From Hydractinia symbiolongicarpus (lineage: Eukaryota > Cnidaria > Hydrozoa > Anthoathecata > Hydractiniidae), in NCBI RefSeq assembly GCF_029227915.1, contig NC_079881.1:27629501-27693500 (forward strand): a stretch of DNA of 64,000 nucleotides, in the 5' to 3' direction. Positions 23,088-38,000 of this stretch are shown here, one piece after another. The notes under the pieces were generated by a model. It was not told where the DNA came from. It did no database searches and saw only the letters and a list, made by a program, of their open reading frames with translations. Position numbers and translations under genes: made by a program. Positions within the stretch are counted from its first letter, which is position 1. The number at the start of each line of letters is the position of its first letter.

Positions 23088-26000
23088 TTGCCGGCGATTA
23101 AACCTCTTTCATTAAGCGTCTCATTAAAAATGAAAAAATTTTTGAAAACTACGAGTCTCATACGTTCTAGTGGTGCAGAATTAATTGGAAAAATCGTTCG
23201 GGAAATCAGTTTACTCATTGGGTACTTTCTTTATATACATTCAACTATACGTGCCAAGCCCGGGATTTACGGGAATGCTTGGGTTTTCGTTTGCCGGCGA
23301 TTAAACTTCTTTTACTGAGCGTCTCATCAAAAATGAAAACATGTTTGAAAACTACAAGTCTCATGCGTTTTAGTGGTGAAAAAATAATTTAAAAAATCGT
23401 TCGCGAAATGACTTTACTCCCTGTGTACTTTCTTTTTATACATTTGACTACACGGGCCAAGCCCGGGATTTACGGGAAATGGCGGGTTTTCGTTTGCCGG
23501 CGATTAAACTTCTTTTAATCAGCGTCTCATCAAAAATGAAAACATTTTTGAAAACTACAAGTCTCATTCGTTCTAGTGGTGCAGAAATAATTTGAAAAAT
23601 CGTTCGGGAAATCAGTTTACTCCTTGGGTACTTTCTTTATATACATTCAACTATACGTGCCAAGCCCGGGATTTACGGGAAATCGCGGGTTTTCGTTTGC
23701 CGGCGATTAAACTTCTTTTATTCAGCGTCTCATCAAAAATGAAAACAAGTTTGTAAACTACAAGTCTCATGCGTTTTAGTGGTGAAAATATAATTTAAAA
23801 AATCGTTCGGGAAATAAGTTTACTCCCTGGGTACTTTCTTTGTATACTTTTGACTATACGGGCCAAGCTCGGGATTTACGGGAAATCGCGGGTTTTCGTT
23901 TGCCGGCGATTAAACTTCTTTTATTCAGCCTCTCATCAAAAATGAAAACATTTTTGAAAACTACAAGTCTTATGCGTTTTAGTGGTGAAAAAATAATTTA
24001 AAAAATCGTTCTGGAAATGAGTTTACTCACAGGCTACTTTCTTTGTAGACATTGGACTATACGGGCCAAGCCCGGGATTTACGGGAAATCGCTGGTTTTC
24101 GTTTGCCGACGATTAAACCTCTTTCATTAAGCGTTTCATCAAAAATGAAAACACTTTTACAAACTACAAGTCTCATGCGTTTTAGTGGTGAAAAAATAAT
24201 TTAAAAAATCGTTCGGAAAATGAGTTTACTCCCTGGGTACTTTCTTTGTATACTTTTGACTATACGGGCCAAGCCCGGGATTTACGGGAAATGGCGGGTT
24301 TTCGTTTGCCGGCGATTAAACTTCTTTTAATCAGCGTCTCATCAAAAATGAAAACATTTTTGAAAACTACAAGTCTCATGGGCTTTAGTGGTTAAATAAC
24401 AATTTAAAAAATCGTTGGGGAAATGAGTTTACTCCCTGGGTACTTTTTTGTATACTTTTTACTTTAAAGGCTGAGTCCGGGATTTACGGGAAATCGCAGG
24501 TTTTCGTTTGCCGGCGATTAAACTTCTTTTATTCAGCGTCTCATCAAAAATGAAAACATTTTTAAAAACTACAAGTCTCATGGGCTTTAGTGGTGAAATA
24601 ATAATTTAAAAAATCGTTCGGGAAATGAGTTTACTCCCTGGGTACTTTCTTTGTATACTTTTGACTATACGGGCCGAGTCTGGGATTTACGGGAAATCGC
24701 AGGTTTTCGTTTGCCGGCGATTAAACTTCTTTTATTCAGCGTCTCATCAAAAATGAAAACATTTTTGAAAACTACAAGTCTCATGCGATTTAGTGGTGAA
24801 AAGATAATTTAAAAAATCGTTCGGGAAATGAGTTTACTCACAGGGTACTTTCTTTATATACATTCCACTATACGGAAAAGGCCGGGATTTACGGGAGATC
24901 GCGGGTTTTCGTTTGCCGGCGATTAAACCTCTTTCATTAAGCGTCTCATTAAAAATGAAAACATTTTTGAAAACTACGAGTCTCATACGTTCTAGTGGTG
25001 CAGAATTAATTGGAAAAATCGTTCGGGAAATCAGTTTACTCATTGGGTACTTTCTTTATATACATTCAACTATACGTGCCAAGCCCGGGATTTACGGGAA
25101 TGCTTGGGTTTTCGTTTGCCGGCGATTAAACTTCTTTTACTGAGCGTCTCATCAAAAATGAAAACATGTTTGAAAACTACAAGTCTCATGCGTTTTAGTG
25201 GTGAAAAAATAATTTAAAAAATCGTTCGCGAAATGACTTTACTCCCTGTGTACTTTCTTTTTATACATTTGACTACACGGGCCAAGCCCGGGATTTACGG
25301 GAAATGGCGGGTTTTCGTTTGCCGGCGATTAAACTTCTTTTAATCAGCGTCTCATCAAAAATGAAAACATTTTTGAAAACTACAAGTCTCATTCGTTCTA
25401 GTGGTGCAGAAATAATTTGAAAAATCGTTCGGGAAATCAGTTTACTCCTTGGGTACTTTCTTTATATACATTCAACTATACGTGCCAAGCCCGGGATTTA
25501 CGGGAAATCGCGGGTTTTCGTTTGCCGGCGATTAAACTTCTTTTATTCAGCGTCTCATCAAAAATGAAAACAAGTTTGTAAACTACAAGTCTCATGCGTT
25601 TTAGTGGTGAAAATATAATTTAAAAAATCGTTCGGGAAATAAGTTTACTCCCTGGGTACTTTCTTTGTATACTTTTGACTATACGGGCCAAGCTCGGGAT
25701 TTACGGGAAATCGCGGGTTTTCGTTTGCCGGCGATTAAACTTCTTTTATTCAGCCTCTCATCAAAAATGAAAACATTTTTGAAAACTACAAGTCTTATGC
25801 GTTTTAGTGGTGAAAAAATAATTTAAAAAATCGTTCTGGAAATGAGTTTACTCACAGGCTACTTTCTTTGTAGACATTGGACTATACGGGCCAAACCCGG
25901 GATTTGCGGAAAATCGCGGGTTTTCGTTTGCCGGCGATTAAACCTCTTTCATTAAGCGTCTCATCAAAAATGAAAACATTTTTGAAAACTACAAGTCTCA

Positions 26001-29000
26001 TGCATTTTAGTGGTGAAAAAATAATTTAAAAAATCGTTCGGGAAATGAGTTTACTCCCTGGGTACTTTCTTTGTATACATTCGACTATACGGGCCAAGCC
26101 CGGGATTTACAAGAAATCGCGGGTTTTCGTTTGCCGGCGATTAAACTTCTTTTAATCAGCGTCTCATCAAAAATGAAAACATTTTTAAAAACTACAAGTC
26201 TCATGGGCTTTAGTGGTTAAATAATAATTTAAAAAAACGTTGGGGAAATGAGTTTACTCCCTGGGTACTTTTTTGTATACTTTTGACTTTAAAGGCTGAG
26301 TCCGGGATTTACGGGAAATCGCAGGTTTTCGTTTGCCGGCGATTAAACTTCTTTTATTCAGCGTCTTATCAAAACTGAAAACATTTTTGAAAACTACAAG
26401 TCTCATGCGTTTTAGCGGTGAAAAAATAATATCAAAAATCGTTCGGGAAATGAGTTTACTCCCTGGGTACTTTCTTTGTATACTTTTGACTATACGGGCC
26501 AAGCCCGGGATTTACGGGAAATCGCTGGTTTTCGTTTGCCGACGATTAAACCTCTTTCATTAAGCGTTTCATCAAAAATGAAAACACTTTTGAAAACTAC
26601 AAGTCTCATGCGTTTTAGTGGTGAAAAAATAATATCAAAAATCGTTCGGGAAATGAGTTTACTCCCTGGGTACTTTCTTTGTATACTTTTGACTATACGG
26701 GCCAAGCCCGGGATTTACGGGAAATCGCTGGTTTTCGTTTGCCGACGATTAAACCTCTTTCATTAAGCGTTTCATCAAAAATGAAAACACTTTTACAAAC
26801 TACAAGTCTCATGCGTTTTAGTGGTGAAAAAATAATTTAAAAAATCGTTCGGAAAATGAGTTTACTCCCTGGGTACTTTCTTTGTATACTTTTGACTATA
26901 CGGGCCAAGCCCGGGATTTACGGGAAATGGCGGGTTTTCGTTTGCCGGCGATTAAACTTCTTTTAATCAGCGTCTCATCAAAAATGAAAACATTTTTGAA
27001 AACTACAAGTCTCATGGGCTTTAGTGGTTAAATAACAATTTAAAAAATCGTTGGGGAAATGAGTTTACTCCCTGGGTACTTTTTTGTATACTTTTTACTT
27101 TAAAGGCTGAGTCCGGGATTTACGGGAAATCGCAGGTTTTCGTTTGCCGGCGATTAAACTTCTTTTATTCAGCGTCTCATCAAAAATGAAAACATTTTTA
27201 AAAACTACAAGTCTCATGGGCTTTAGTGGTGAAATAATAATTTAAAAAATCGTTCGGGAAATGAGTTTACTCCCTGGGTACTTTCTTTGTATACTTTTGA
27301 CTATACGGGCCGAGTCTGGGATTTACGGGAAATCGCAGGTTTTCGTTTGCCGGCGATTAAACTTCTTTTATTCAGCGTCTCATCAAAAATGAAAACATTT
27401 TTGAAAACTACAAGTCTCATGCGATTTAGTGGTGAAAAGATAATTTAAAAAATCGTTCGGGAAATGAGTTTACTCACAGGGTACTTTCTTTATATACATT
27501 CCACTATACGGAAAAGGCCGGGATTTACGGGAGATCGCGGGTTTTCGTTTGCCGGCGATTAAACCTCTTTCATTAAGCGTCTCATTAAAAATGAAAACAT
27601 TTTTGAAAACTACGAGTCTCATACGTTCTAGTGGTGCAGAATTAATTGGAAAAATCGTTCGGGAAATCAGTTTACTCATTGGGTACTTTCTTTATATACA
27701 TTCAACTATACGTGCCAAGCCCGGGATTTACGGGAATGCTTGGGTTTTCGTTTGCCGGCGATTAAACTTCTTTTACTGAGCGTCTCATCAAAAATGAAAA
27801 CATGTTTGAAAACTACAAGTCTCATGCGTTTTAGTGGTGAAAAAATAATTTAAAAAATCGTTCGCGAAATGACTTTACTCCCTGTGTACTTTCTTTTTAT
27901 ACATTTGACTACACGGGCCAAGCCCGGGATTTACGGGAAATGGCGGGTTTTCGTTTGCCGGCGATTAAACTTCTTTTAATCAGCGTCTCATCAAAAATGA
28001 AAACATTTTTGAAAACTACAAGTCTCATTCGTTCTAGTGGTGCAGAAATAATTTGAAAAATCGTTCGGGAAATCAGTTTACTCCTTGGGTACTTTCTTTA
28101 TATACATTCAACTATACGTGCCAAGCCCGGGATTTACGGGAAATCGCGGGTTTTCGTTTGCCGGCGATTAAACTTCTTTTATTCAGCGTCTCATCAAAAA
28201 TGAAAACAAGTTTGTAAACTACAAGTCTCATGCGTTTTAGTGGTGAAAATATAATTTAAAAAATCGTTCGGGAAATAAGTTTACTCCCTGGGTACTTTCT
28301 TTGTATACTTTTGACTATACGGGCCAAGCTCGGGATTTACGGGAAATCGCGGGTTTTCGTTTGCCGGCGATTAAACTTCTTTTATTCAGCCTCTCATCAA
28401 AAATGAAAACATTTTTGAAAACTACAAGTCTTATGCGTTTTAGTGGTGAAAAAATAATTTAAAAAATCGTTCTGGAAATGAGTTTACTCACAGGGTACTT
28501 TCTTTGTCGACATTGGACTATACGGGCCAAACCCGGGATTTGCGGAAAATCGCGGGTTTTCGTTTGCCGGCGATTGAACCTCTTTCATTAAGCGTCTCAT
28601 CAAAAATGAAAACATTTTTGAAAACTACAAGTCTCATGCATTTTAGTGGTGAAAAAATAATTTAAAAAATCGTTCGGGAAATGAGTTTACTCCCTGGGTA
28701 CTTTCTTTGTATACATTCGACTATACGGGCCAAGCCCGGGATTTACAAGAAATCGCGGGTTTTCGTTTGCCGGCGATTAAACTTCTTTTATTCAGCGTCT
28801 TATCAAAACTGAAAACATTTTTGAAAACTACAAGTCTCATGCGTTTTAGTGGTGAAAAAATAATATCAAAAATCGTTCGGGAAATGAGTTTACTCCCTGG
28901 GTACTTTCTTTGTATACTTTTGACTATACGGGCCAAGCCCGGGATTTACGGGAAATCGCTGGTTTTCGTTTGCCGACGATTAAACCTCTTTCATTAAGCG

Positions 29001-30280
29001 TTTCATCAAAAATGAAAACACTTTTGAAAACTACAAGTCTCATGCGTTTTAGTGGTGAAAAAATAATATCAAAAATCGTTCGGGAAATGAGTTTACTCCC
29101 TGGGTACTTTCTTTGTATACTTTTGACTATACGGGCCAAGCCCGGGATTTACGGGAAATCGCTGGTTTTCGTTTGCCGACGATTAAACCTCTTTCATTAA
29201 GCGTTTCATCAAAAATGAAAACACTTTTACAAACTACAAGTCTCATGCGTTTTAGTGGTGAAAAAATAATTTAAAAAATCGTTCGGAAAATGAGTTTACT
29301 CCCTGGGTACTTTCTTTGTATACTTTTGACTATACGGGCCAAGCCCGGGATTTACGGGAAATGGCGGGTTTTCGTTTGCCGGCGATTAAACTTCTTTTAA
29401 TCAGCGTCTCATCAAAAATGAAAACATTTTTGAAAACTACAAGTCTCATGGGCTTTAGTGGTTAAATAACAATTTAAAAAATCGTTGGGGAAATGAGTTT
29501 ACTCCCTGGGTACTTTTTTGTATACTTTTGACTTTAAAGGCTGAGTCCGGGATTTACGGGAAATCGCAGGTTTTCGTTTGCCGGCGATTAAACTTCTTTT
29601 ATTCAGCGTCTCATCAAAAATGAAAACATTTTTAAAAACTACAAGTCTCATGGGCTTTAGTGGTGAAATAATAATTTAAAAAATCGTTCGGGAAATGAGT
29701 TTACTCCCTGGGTACTTTCTTTGTATACTTTTGACTATACGGGCCGAGTCTGGGATTTACGGGAAATCGCAGGTTTTCGTTTGCCGGCGATTAAACTTCT
29801 TTTATTCAGCGTCTCATCAAAAATGAAAACATTTTTGAAAACTACAAGTCTCATGCGATTTAGTGGTGAAAAGATAATTTAAAAAATCGTTCGGGAAATG
29901 AGTTTACTCACAGGGTACTTTCTTTATATACATTCCACTATACGGAAAAGGCCGGGATTTACGGGAGATCGCGGGTTTTCGTTTGCCGGCGATTAAACCT
30001 CTTTCATTAAGCGTCTCATTAAAAATGAAAACATTTTTGAAAACTACGAGTCTCATACGTTCTAGTGGTGCAGAATTAATTGGAAAAATCGTTCGGGAAA
30101 TCAGTTTACTCATTGGGTACTTTCTTTATATACATTCAACTATACGTGCCAAGCCCGGGATTTACGGGAATGCTTGGGTTTTCGTTTGCCGGCGATTAAA
30201 CTTCTTTTACTGAGCGTCTCATCAAAAATGAAAACATGTTTGAAAACTACAAGTCTCATGCGTTTTAGTGGTGAAAAAAT
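23088..30280 (+). repeat. Nested 12- and 13-monomer units in the 20-kb segment
   Basis: Type e monomers with the private AATTAATTGG change recur at 23,088, 24,913, 27,549 and 29,983 (same landmark). The spacings are 1,825, 2,636 and 2,434 bp, or about 9, 13 and 12 monomers. Between them the order of types f, a (CGAGTCTGGG), e, CGCGAAATGAC, d, b and c is conserved. The 13-monomer spacing reflects one additional monomer around 26,060-26,270. The AATTAATTGG variant separates these from the AATAATTGG type e monomers in unit U. The same pattern recurs at 43,160-50,352. Confidence 0.8.
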
Positions 30281-31079
30281 AATTTAAAAAATCGTTCGCG
30301 AAATGACTTTACTCCCTGTGTACTTTCTTTTTATACATTTGACTACACGGGCCAAGCCCGGGATTTACGGGAAATGGCGGGTTTTCGTTTGCCGGCGATT
30401 AAACTTCTTTTAATCAGCGTCTCATCAAAAATGAAAACATTTTTGAAAACTACAAGTCTCATTCGTTCTAGTGGTGCAGAAATAATTTGAAAAATCGTTC
30501 GGGAAATCAGTTTACTCCTTGGGTACTTTCTTTATATACATTCAACTATACGTGCCAAGCCCGGGATTTACGGGAAATCGCGGGTTTTCGTTTGCCGGCG
30601 ATTAAACTTCTTTTATTCAGCGTCTCATCAAAAATGAAAACAAGTTTGAAAACTACAAGTCTCATGCGTTTTAGTGGTGAAAATATAATATAAAAAATCG
30701 TTCGGGAAATAAGTTTACTCCCTGGGTACTTTCTTTGTATACTTTTGACTATACGGGCCAAGCTCGGGATTTACGGGAAATCGCGGGTTTTCGTTTGCCG
30801 GCGATTAAACTTCTTTTATTCAGCCTCTCATCAAAAATGAAAACATTTTTGAAAACTACAAGTCTTATGCGTTTTAGTGGTGAAAAAATAATTTAAAAAA
30901 TCGTTCTGGAAATGAGTTTACTCACAGGGTACTTTCTTTGTAGACATTGGACTATACGGGCCAAACCCGGGATTTGCGGAAAATCGCGGGTTTTCGTTTG
31001 CCGGCGATTAAACCTCTTTCATTAAGCGTCTCATCAAAAATGAAAACATTTTTGAAAACTACAAGTCTCATGCATTTTA

Positions 31080-33109
31080 GTGGTGAAAAAATAATTTAAA
31101 AAATCGTTCGGGAAATGAGTTTACTCCCTGGGTACTTTCTTTGTATACATTCGACTATACGGGACAAGCCCGGGATTTACGGGAAATCGCAGGTTTTCGT
31201 TTGCCGGCGATTAAACCTCTTTCATTAAGCGTCTCATTAAAAATGAAAAAATTTTTGAGAACTACAAGTCTCATTCGTTCTAGTGGTGCAGAAATAATTT
31301 GAAAAATCGTTCGGTAAATCAGTTTACTCCTTGGGTACTTTCTTTATATACATTCAACTATACGTGCCAAGCCCGGGATTTACGGGAATGCTTGGGTTTT
31401 CGTTTGCTGGCGATTAAACTTCTTTTACTGAGCGTCTCATCAAAAATGAAAACATGTTTGAAAACTACAAGTCTCATGCGTTTTAGTGGTGAAAAAATAA
31501 TTTAAAAAATCGTTCGCGAAATGACTTTACTCCCTGTGTACTTTCTTTTTATACATTTGACTACACGGGCCAAGCCCGGGATTTTTGGGAAATGGCGGGT
31601 TTTCGTTTGCCGGCGATTAAACTTCTTTTAATCAGCGTCTCATCAAAAATGAAAACATTTTTGAAAACTACAAGTCTCATTCGTTCTAGTGGTGCAGAAA
31701 TAATTTGAAAAATCGTTCGGGAAATCAGTTTACTCCTTGGGTACTTTCTTTATATACATTCAACTATACGTGCCAAGCCCGGGATTTACGGGAAATCGCG
31801 GGTTTTCGTTTGCCGGCGATTAAACTTCTTTTATTCAGCGTCTCATCAAAAATGAAAACAAGTTTGAAAACTACAAGTCTCATGCGTTTTAGTGGTGAAA
31901 ATATAATTTAAAAAATCGTTCGGGAAATAAGTTTACTCCCTGGGTACTTTCTTTGTATACTTTTGACTATACGGGCCAAGCTCGGGATTTACGGGAAATC
32001 GCGGGTTTTCGTTTGCCGGCGATTAAACTTCTTTTATTCAGCCTCTCATCAAAAATGAAAACATTTTTGAAAACTACAAGTCTCATGCATTTAAGTGGTG
32101 AAAAAATAATTTAAAAAATCGTTCGGGAAATGAGTTTACTCCCTGGGTACTTTCTTTGTATACATTCGACTATACGGGACAAGCCCGGGATTTACGGGAA
32201 ATCGCAGGTTTTCGTTTGCCGGCGATTAAACCTCTTTCATTAAGCGTCTCATTAAAAATGAAAAAATTTTTGAGAACTACAAGTCTCATTCGTTCTAGTG
32301 GTGCAGAAATAATTTGAAAAATCGTTCGGTAAATCAGTTTACTCCTTGGGTACTTTCTTTATATACATTCAACTATACGTGCCAAGCCCGGGATTTACGG
32401 GAATGCTTGGGTTTTCGTTTGCTGGCGATTAAACTTCTTTTACTGAGCGTCTCATCAAAAATGAAAACATGTTTGAAAACTACAAGTCTCATGCGTTTTA
32501 GTGGTGAAAAAATAATTTAAAAAATCGTTCGCGAAATGACTTTACTCCCTGTGTACTTTCTTTTTATACATTTGACTACACGGGCCAAGCCCGGGATTTT
32601 TGGGAAATGGCGGGTTTTCGTTTGCCGGCGATTAAACTTCTTTTAATCAGCGTCTCATCAAAAATGAAAACATTTTTGAAAACTACAAGTCTCATTCGTT
32701 CTAGTGGTGCAGAAATAATTTGAAAAATCGTTCGGGAAATCAGTTTACTCCTTGGGTACTTTCTTTATATACATTCAACTATACGTGCCAAGCCCGGGAT
32801 TTACGGGAAATCGCGGGTTTTCGTTTGCCGGCGATTAAACTTCTTTTATTCAGCGTCTCATCAAAAATGAAAACAAGTTTGAAAACTACAAGTCTCATGC
32901 GTTTTAGTGGTGAGAATATAATTTAAAAAATCGTTCGGGAAATAAGTTTACTCCCTGGGTACTTTCTTTGTATACTTTTGACTATACGGGCCAAGCTCGG
33001 GATTTACGGGAAATCGCGGGTTTTCGTTTGCCGGCGATTAAACTTCTTTTATTCAGCCTCTCATCAAAAATGAAAACATTTTTGAAAACTACAAGTCTCA
33101 TGCATTTAA
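31080..33109 (+). repeat. Five-monomer (1,015 bp) tandem duplication
   Basis: Two consecutive 1,015-bp copies, about 31,080-32,094 and 32,095-33,109. Each carries CGGTAAATCAG, GGGAATGCTTGGG with TTTGCTGGCG, and GGGATTTTTGGG. They differ by at least one substitution (GGTGAAAATA at about 31,895 against GGTGAGAATA at about 32,910). The left limit is set by GCATTTTAGTGG (31,07x) against GCATTTAAGTGG (32,09x and 33,10x). Duplicated again at 51,152-53,181. Confidence 0.82.
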
Positions 33110-33460
33110 GTGGTGAAAAAATAATTTAAAAAATCGTTCGGGAAATGAGTTTACTCCCTGGGTACTTTCTTTGTATACATTCGACTATACGGGACAAGCC
33201 CGGGATTTACGGGAAATCGCAGGTTTTCGTTTGCCGGCGATTAAACCTCTTTCATTAAGCGTCTCATTAAAAATGAAAACATTTTTGAGAACTACAAGTC
33301 TCATTCGTTCTAGTGGTGCAGAAATAATTTTAAAAATCGTTCGGTAAATCAGTTTACTCCTTGGGTACTTTCTTTATATACATTCAACTATACGTGCCAA
33401 GCCCGGGATTTACGGGAAATCGCGGGTTTTCGTTTGCCGGCGATTAAACTTCTTTTATTC

Positions 33461-33500
33461 AGTGTCTCTTCAAAAATGAAAACTACAAGTCTCATGCGTT
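33461..33500. repeat. Monomer with 12-bp deletion
   Basis: CAAAAATGAAAACTACAAG replaces the normal CAAAAATG, AAAACATTTTTG, AAAACTAC order. The missing 12 bp equal one GAAAAC direct repeat plus ATTTTT, consistent with slippage between the two GAAAAC copies. It removes the right arm of the A/T-rich inverted repeat. The same deletion is at about 53,549 in the second 20-kb copy. Confidence 0.85.
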
Positions 33501-34224
33501 TTAGTGGTGAAAATATAATTTAAAAAATCGTTCGGGAAATAATTTTACTCCCTGGGTACTTTCTTTGTATACTTTTGACTATACGGGCCAAGCCCGGGAT
33601 TTACGGGAAATCGCGGGTTTTCGTTTACCGGCGATTAAACTTCTTTTATTCAGCCTCTCATCAAAAATGAAAACATTTTTGAAAACTACAAGTCTTATGC
33701 GTTTTAGTGGTGAAAAAATAATTTAAAAAATCGTTCTGGAAATGAGTTTACTCACAGGGTACTTTCCTTGTATACATTGGACTATACGGGCCAAACCCGG
33801 GATTTGCGGAAAATCGCGGGTTTTCTTTTGCCGGCGATTAAACCTCTTTCATTGAGCGTCTCATCAAAAATGAAAACATTTTTGAAAACTACAAGTCTCA
33901 TGCATTTTAGTGGTGAAAAAATAATTTAAAAAATCGTTCGGGAAATGAGTTTACTCCCTGGGTACTTTCTTTGTATGCTTTTGACTATACGGGCCGAGTC
34001 CAGGATTTACAAGAAATTGCGGGTTTTCGTTTGCCGACGATTAAACCTCTTTCATTAAGCGTTTCATCAAAAATGAAAACACTTTTGAAAACTACAAGTT
34101 TCATGCGTTTTAGTGGTGAAAAAATAATTTAAAAAATCGTTCGGAAAATGAGTTTACTCCCTGGGTACTTTCTTTGTATACTTTTGACTATACGGGCCAA
34201 GCCCGGGATTTACGGGAAATGGCG

Positions 34225-34260
34225 GATTTTCGTTTGGCGATTACACTTCTTTTAATCAGC
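34225..34260. repeat. Monomer with 3-bp deletion at GCCGGC
   Basis: CGTTTGGCGATTACAC replaces the usual CGTTTGCCGGCGATTAAAC, so the GCCGGC palindrome found in most monomers is lost. It is repeated 20,072 bp downstream at about 54,309, and serves as a private marker of the 20-kb segment. Confidence 0.8.
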
Positions 34261-35019
34261 GTCTCATCAAAAATGAAAACATTTTTGAAAACTACAAGTC
34301 TCTTGGGCTTTAGTGGTTAAATAATAATTTAAAAAATCGTTCGGGAAATGAGTTTACTCCCTAGGTAATTTTTTGTATACTTTTGACTTTAAAGGCTGAG
34401 TCCGGGATTTACGGGAAATCGCAGGTTTTCGTTTGCCGGCGATTAAACCTCTTTCATTGAGCGTCTCATCAAAAATGAAAACATTTTTGAAAACTACAAG
34501 TCTCATGCATTTTAGTGGTGAAAAAATAATTTAAAAAATCGTTCGGGAAATGAGTTTACTCCCTGGGTACTTTCTTTGTATACTTTTGACTATACGGGCC
34601 GAGTCCGGGATTTACAAGAAATCGCGGGTTTTCGTTTGCCGGCGATTAAACTTCTTTTATTCAGCGTCCCATCAAAAATAAAAACATTTTTGAAAACTAC
34701 AAATCTCATGCGTTTTAGTGGTGAAAAAATAATATCAAAAATCGTGCGGGAAATGAGTTTACTCCCTGGGCACTTTCTTTGTATACTTTTGACTGTACGG
34801 GCCAAGCCCGGGATTTACCGGAAATCGCTGGTTTTCGTTTGCCGACGATTAAACCTCTTTTATTAAGCGTTTCATCAAAAATGAAAACACTTTTGAAAAC
34901 TACAAGTCTCATGCGTTTTAGTAGTGAAAAAGTAATTTAAAAAATCGTTCGTAAAATGAGTTTACTCCCTGGGTACTTTCTTTATATACATTCAACTATA
35001 CGTGCCAAGCCCGGGATTT

Positions 35020-38000
35020 ACGGGAAATCGCGGGTTTTCGTTTGCCGGCGATTAAACTTCTTTTATTCAGCGTCTCATCAAAAATGAAAACAAGTTTGAA
35101 AACTACAAGTCTCATGCGTTTTAGTGGTGAAAATATAATTTAAAAAATCGTTCGGGAAATAAGTTTACACCCTGGGTACTTTATTTGTATACTTTTGACT
35201 ATACGGACCAAGCCCGGTATTTACGGAAAATCGCGGGTTTTCGTTTGCCGGCGATTAAACTTCTTTTATTCAGCCTCTCATCAAAAATGAAAACATTTTT
35301 GAAAACTACAAGTCTTATGCGTTTTAGTGGTGAAAAAATAATTTAAAAAATCGTTCTGGAAATGAGTTTACTCACAGGGTACTTTCTTTGTATACATTGG
35401 ACTATACGGGCCAAGCCCTGGATTTGCGGAAAATCGCGAGTTTTCGTTTGCCGGCGATTAAACCTCTTTCATTAAGCGTCTTATCAAAAATGAAAACATT
35501 TTTGAAAACTACAAGTCTCATGCGTTTTAGTGGTGAAAACATAATTTAAAAAATCATTCGGGAAATGAGTTTACTCCCTGGGTACTTTCTTTGTATACTT
35601 TTGACTATACGGGCCGAGTCCGGGATTTACAAGAAATCGCGGGTTTTCGTTTGCCGGCGATTAAACTTCTTTTATTCAGCGTCCCATCAAAAATGAAAAA
35701 TTTTTTGAAAACTACAAGTCTCATGCGTTTTAGTGGTGAAATAATAATATCAAAAATTGTTCGGGAAATGAGTTTACTCCCTGGGTACTTTCTTTGTATA
35801 CTTTTGACTATACGGGCCAAGCCCGGGATTTACGGGAAATCGCTGGTTTTCGTTTGCCGACGATTAAACCTCTTTCATTAAGTGTTTCATCAAAAAGGAA
35901 AACACTTTTGAAAACTACAAGTCTCATGCGTTTTAGTGGTGAAAAAATAATTTAAAAAATCGTTCGGAAAATGAGTTTACTTCCTGGGTACTTTCTTTGT
36001 ATACTTTTGACTATACGGGCCAAGCCCGGGATTTACGGGAAATCGCGGGTTTTCGTTTGCCGGCGATTAAACTTCTTTTATTCAGCGTCTCATCAAAAAT
36101 GAAAACAAGTTTGAAAACTACAAGTCTCATGCGTTTTAGTGGTGAAAATATAATTTAAAAAATCGTTCGGGAAATAAGTTTACACCCTGGGTACTTTATT
36201 TGTATACTTTTGACTATACGGACCAAGCCCGGTATTTACGGAAAATCGCGGGTTTTCGTTTGCCGGCGATTAAACTTCTTTTATTCAGCCTCTCATCAAA
36301 AATGAAAACATTTTTGAAAACTACAAGTCTTATGCGTTTTAGTGGTGAAAAAATAATTTAAAAAATCGTTCTGGAAATGAGTTTACTCACAGGGTACTTT
36401 CTTTGTATACATTGGACTATACGGGCCAAGCCCTGGATTTGCGGAAAATCGCGAGTTTTCGTTTGCCGGCGATTAAACCTCTTTCATTAAGCGTCTTATC
36501 AAAAATGAAAACATTTTTGAAAACTACAAGTCTCATGCGTTTTAGTGGTGAAAACATAATTTAAAAAATCATTCGGGAAATGAGTTTACTCCCTGGGTAC
36601 TTTCTTTGTATACTTTTGACTATACGGGCCGAGTCCGGGATTTACAAGAAATCGCGGGTTTTCGTTTGCCGGCGATTAAACTTCTTTTATTCAGCGTCCC
36701 ATCAAAAATGAAAAATTTTTTGAAAACTACAAGTCTCATGCGTTTTAGTGGTGAAATAATAATATCAAAAATTGTTCGGGAAATGAGTTTACTCCCTGGG
36801 TACTTTCTTTGTATACTTTTGACTATACGGGCCAAGCCCGGGATTTACGGGAAATCGCTGGTTTTCGTTTGCCGACGATTAAACCTCTTTCATTAAGTGT
36901 TTCATCAAAAAGGAAAACACTTTTGAAAACTACAAGTCTCATGCGTTTTAGTGGTGAAAAAATAATTTAAAAAATCGTTCGGAAAATGAGTTTACTTCCT
37001 GGGTACTTTCTTTGTATACTTTTGACTATACGGGCCAAGCCCGGGATTTACGGGAAATGGCGGGTTTTCGTTTGCCGGCGATTAAACTTCTTTTATTCAG
37101 CGTCCCATCAAAAATAAAAACATTTTTGAAAACTACAAATCTCATGCGTTTTAGTGGTGAAAAAATAATATCAAAAATCGTTCGGGAAATGAGTTTACTC
37201 CCTGGGCACTTTCTTTGTATACTTTTGACTGTACGGGCCAAGCCCGGGATTTACCGGAAATCGCTGGTTTTCGTTTGCCGACGATTAAACCTCTTTTATT
37301 AAGCGTTTCATCAAAAATGAAAACACTTTTGAAAACTACAAGTCTCATGCGTTTTAGTAGTGAAAAAGTAATTTAAAAAATCGTTCGTAAAATGAGTTTA
37401 CTCCCTGGGTACTTTCTTTATATACATTCAACTATACGTGCCAAGCCCGGGATTTACGGGAAATCGCGGGTTTTCGTTTGCCGGCGATTAAACTTCTTTT
37501 ATTCAGCGTCTCATCAAAAATGAAAACAAGTTTGAAAACTACAAGTCTCATGCGTTTTAGTGGTGAAAATATAATTTAAAAAATCGTTCGGGAAATAAGT
37601 TTACACCCTGGGTACTTTATTTGTATACTTTTGACTATACGGACCAAGCCCGGTATTTACGGAAAATCGCGGGTTTTCGTTTGCCGGCGATTAAACTTCT
37701 TTTATTCAGCCTCTCATCAAAAATGAAAACATTTTTGAAAACTACAAGTCTTATGCGTTTTAGTGGTGAAAAAATAATTTAAAAAATCGTTCTGGAAATG
37801 AGTTTACTCACAGGGTACTTTCTTTGTATACATTGGACTATACGGGCCAAGCCCTGGATTTGCGGAAAATCGCGAGTTTTCGTTTGCCGGCGATTAAACC
37901 TCTTTCATTAAGCGTCTTATCAAAAATGAAAACATTTTTGAAAACTACAAGTCTCATGCGTTTTAGTGGTGAAAACATAATTTAAAAAATCATTCGGGAA

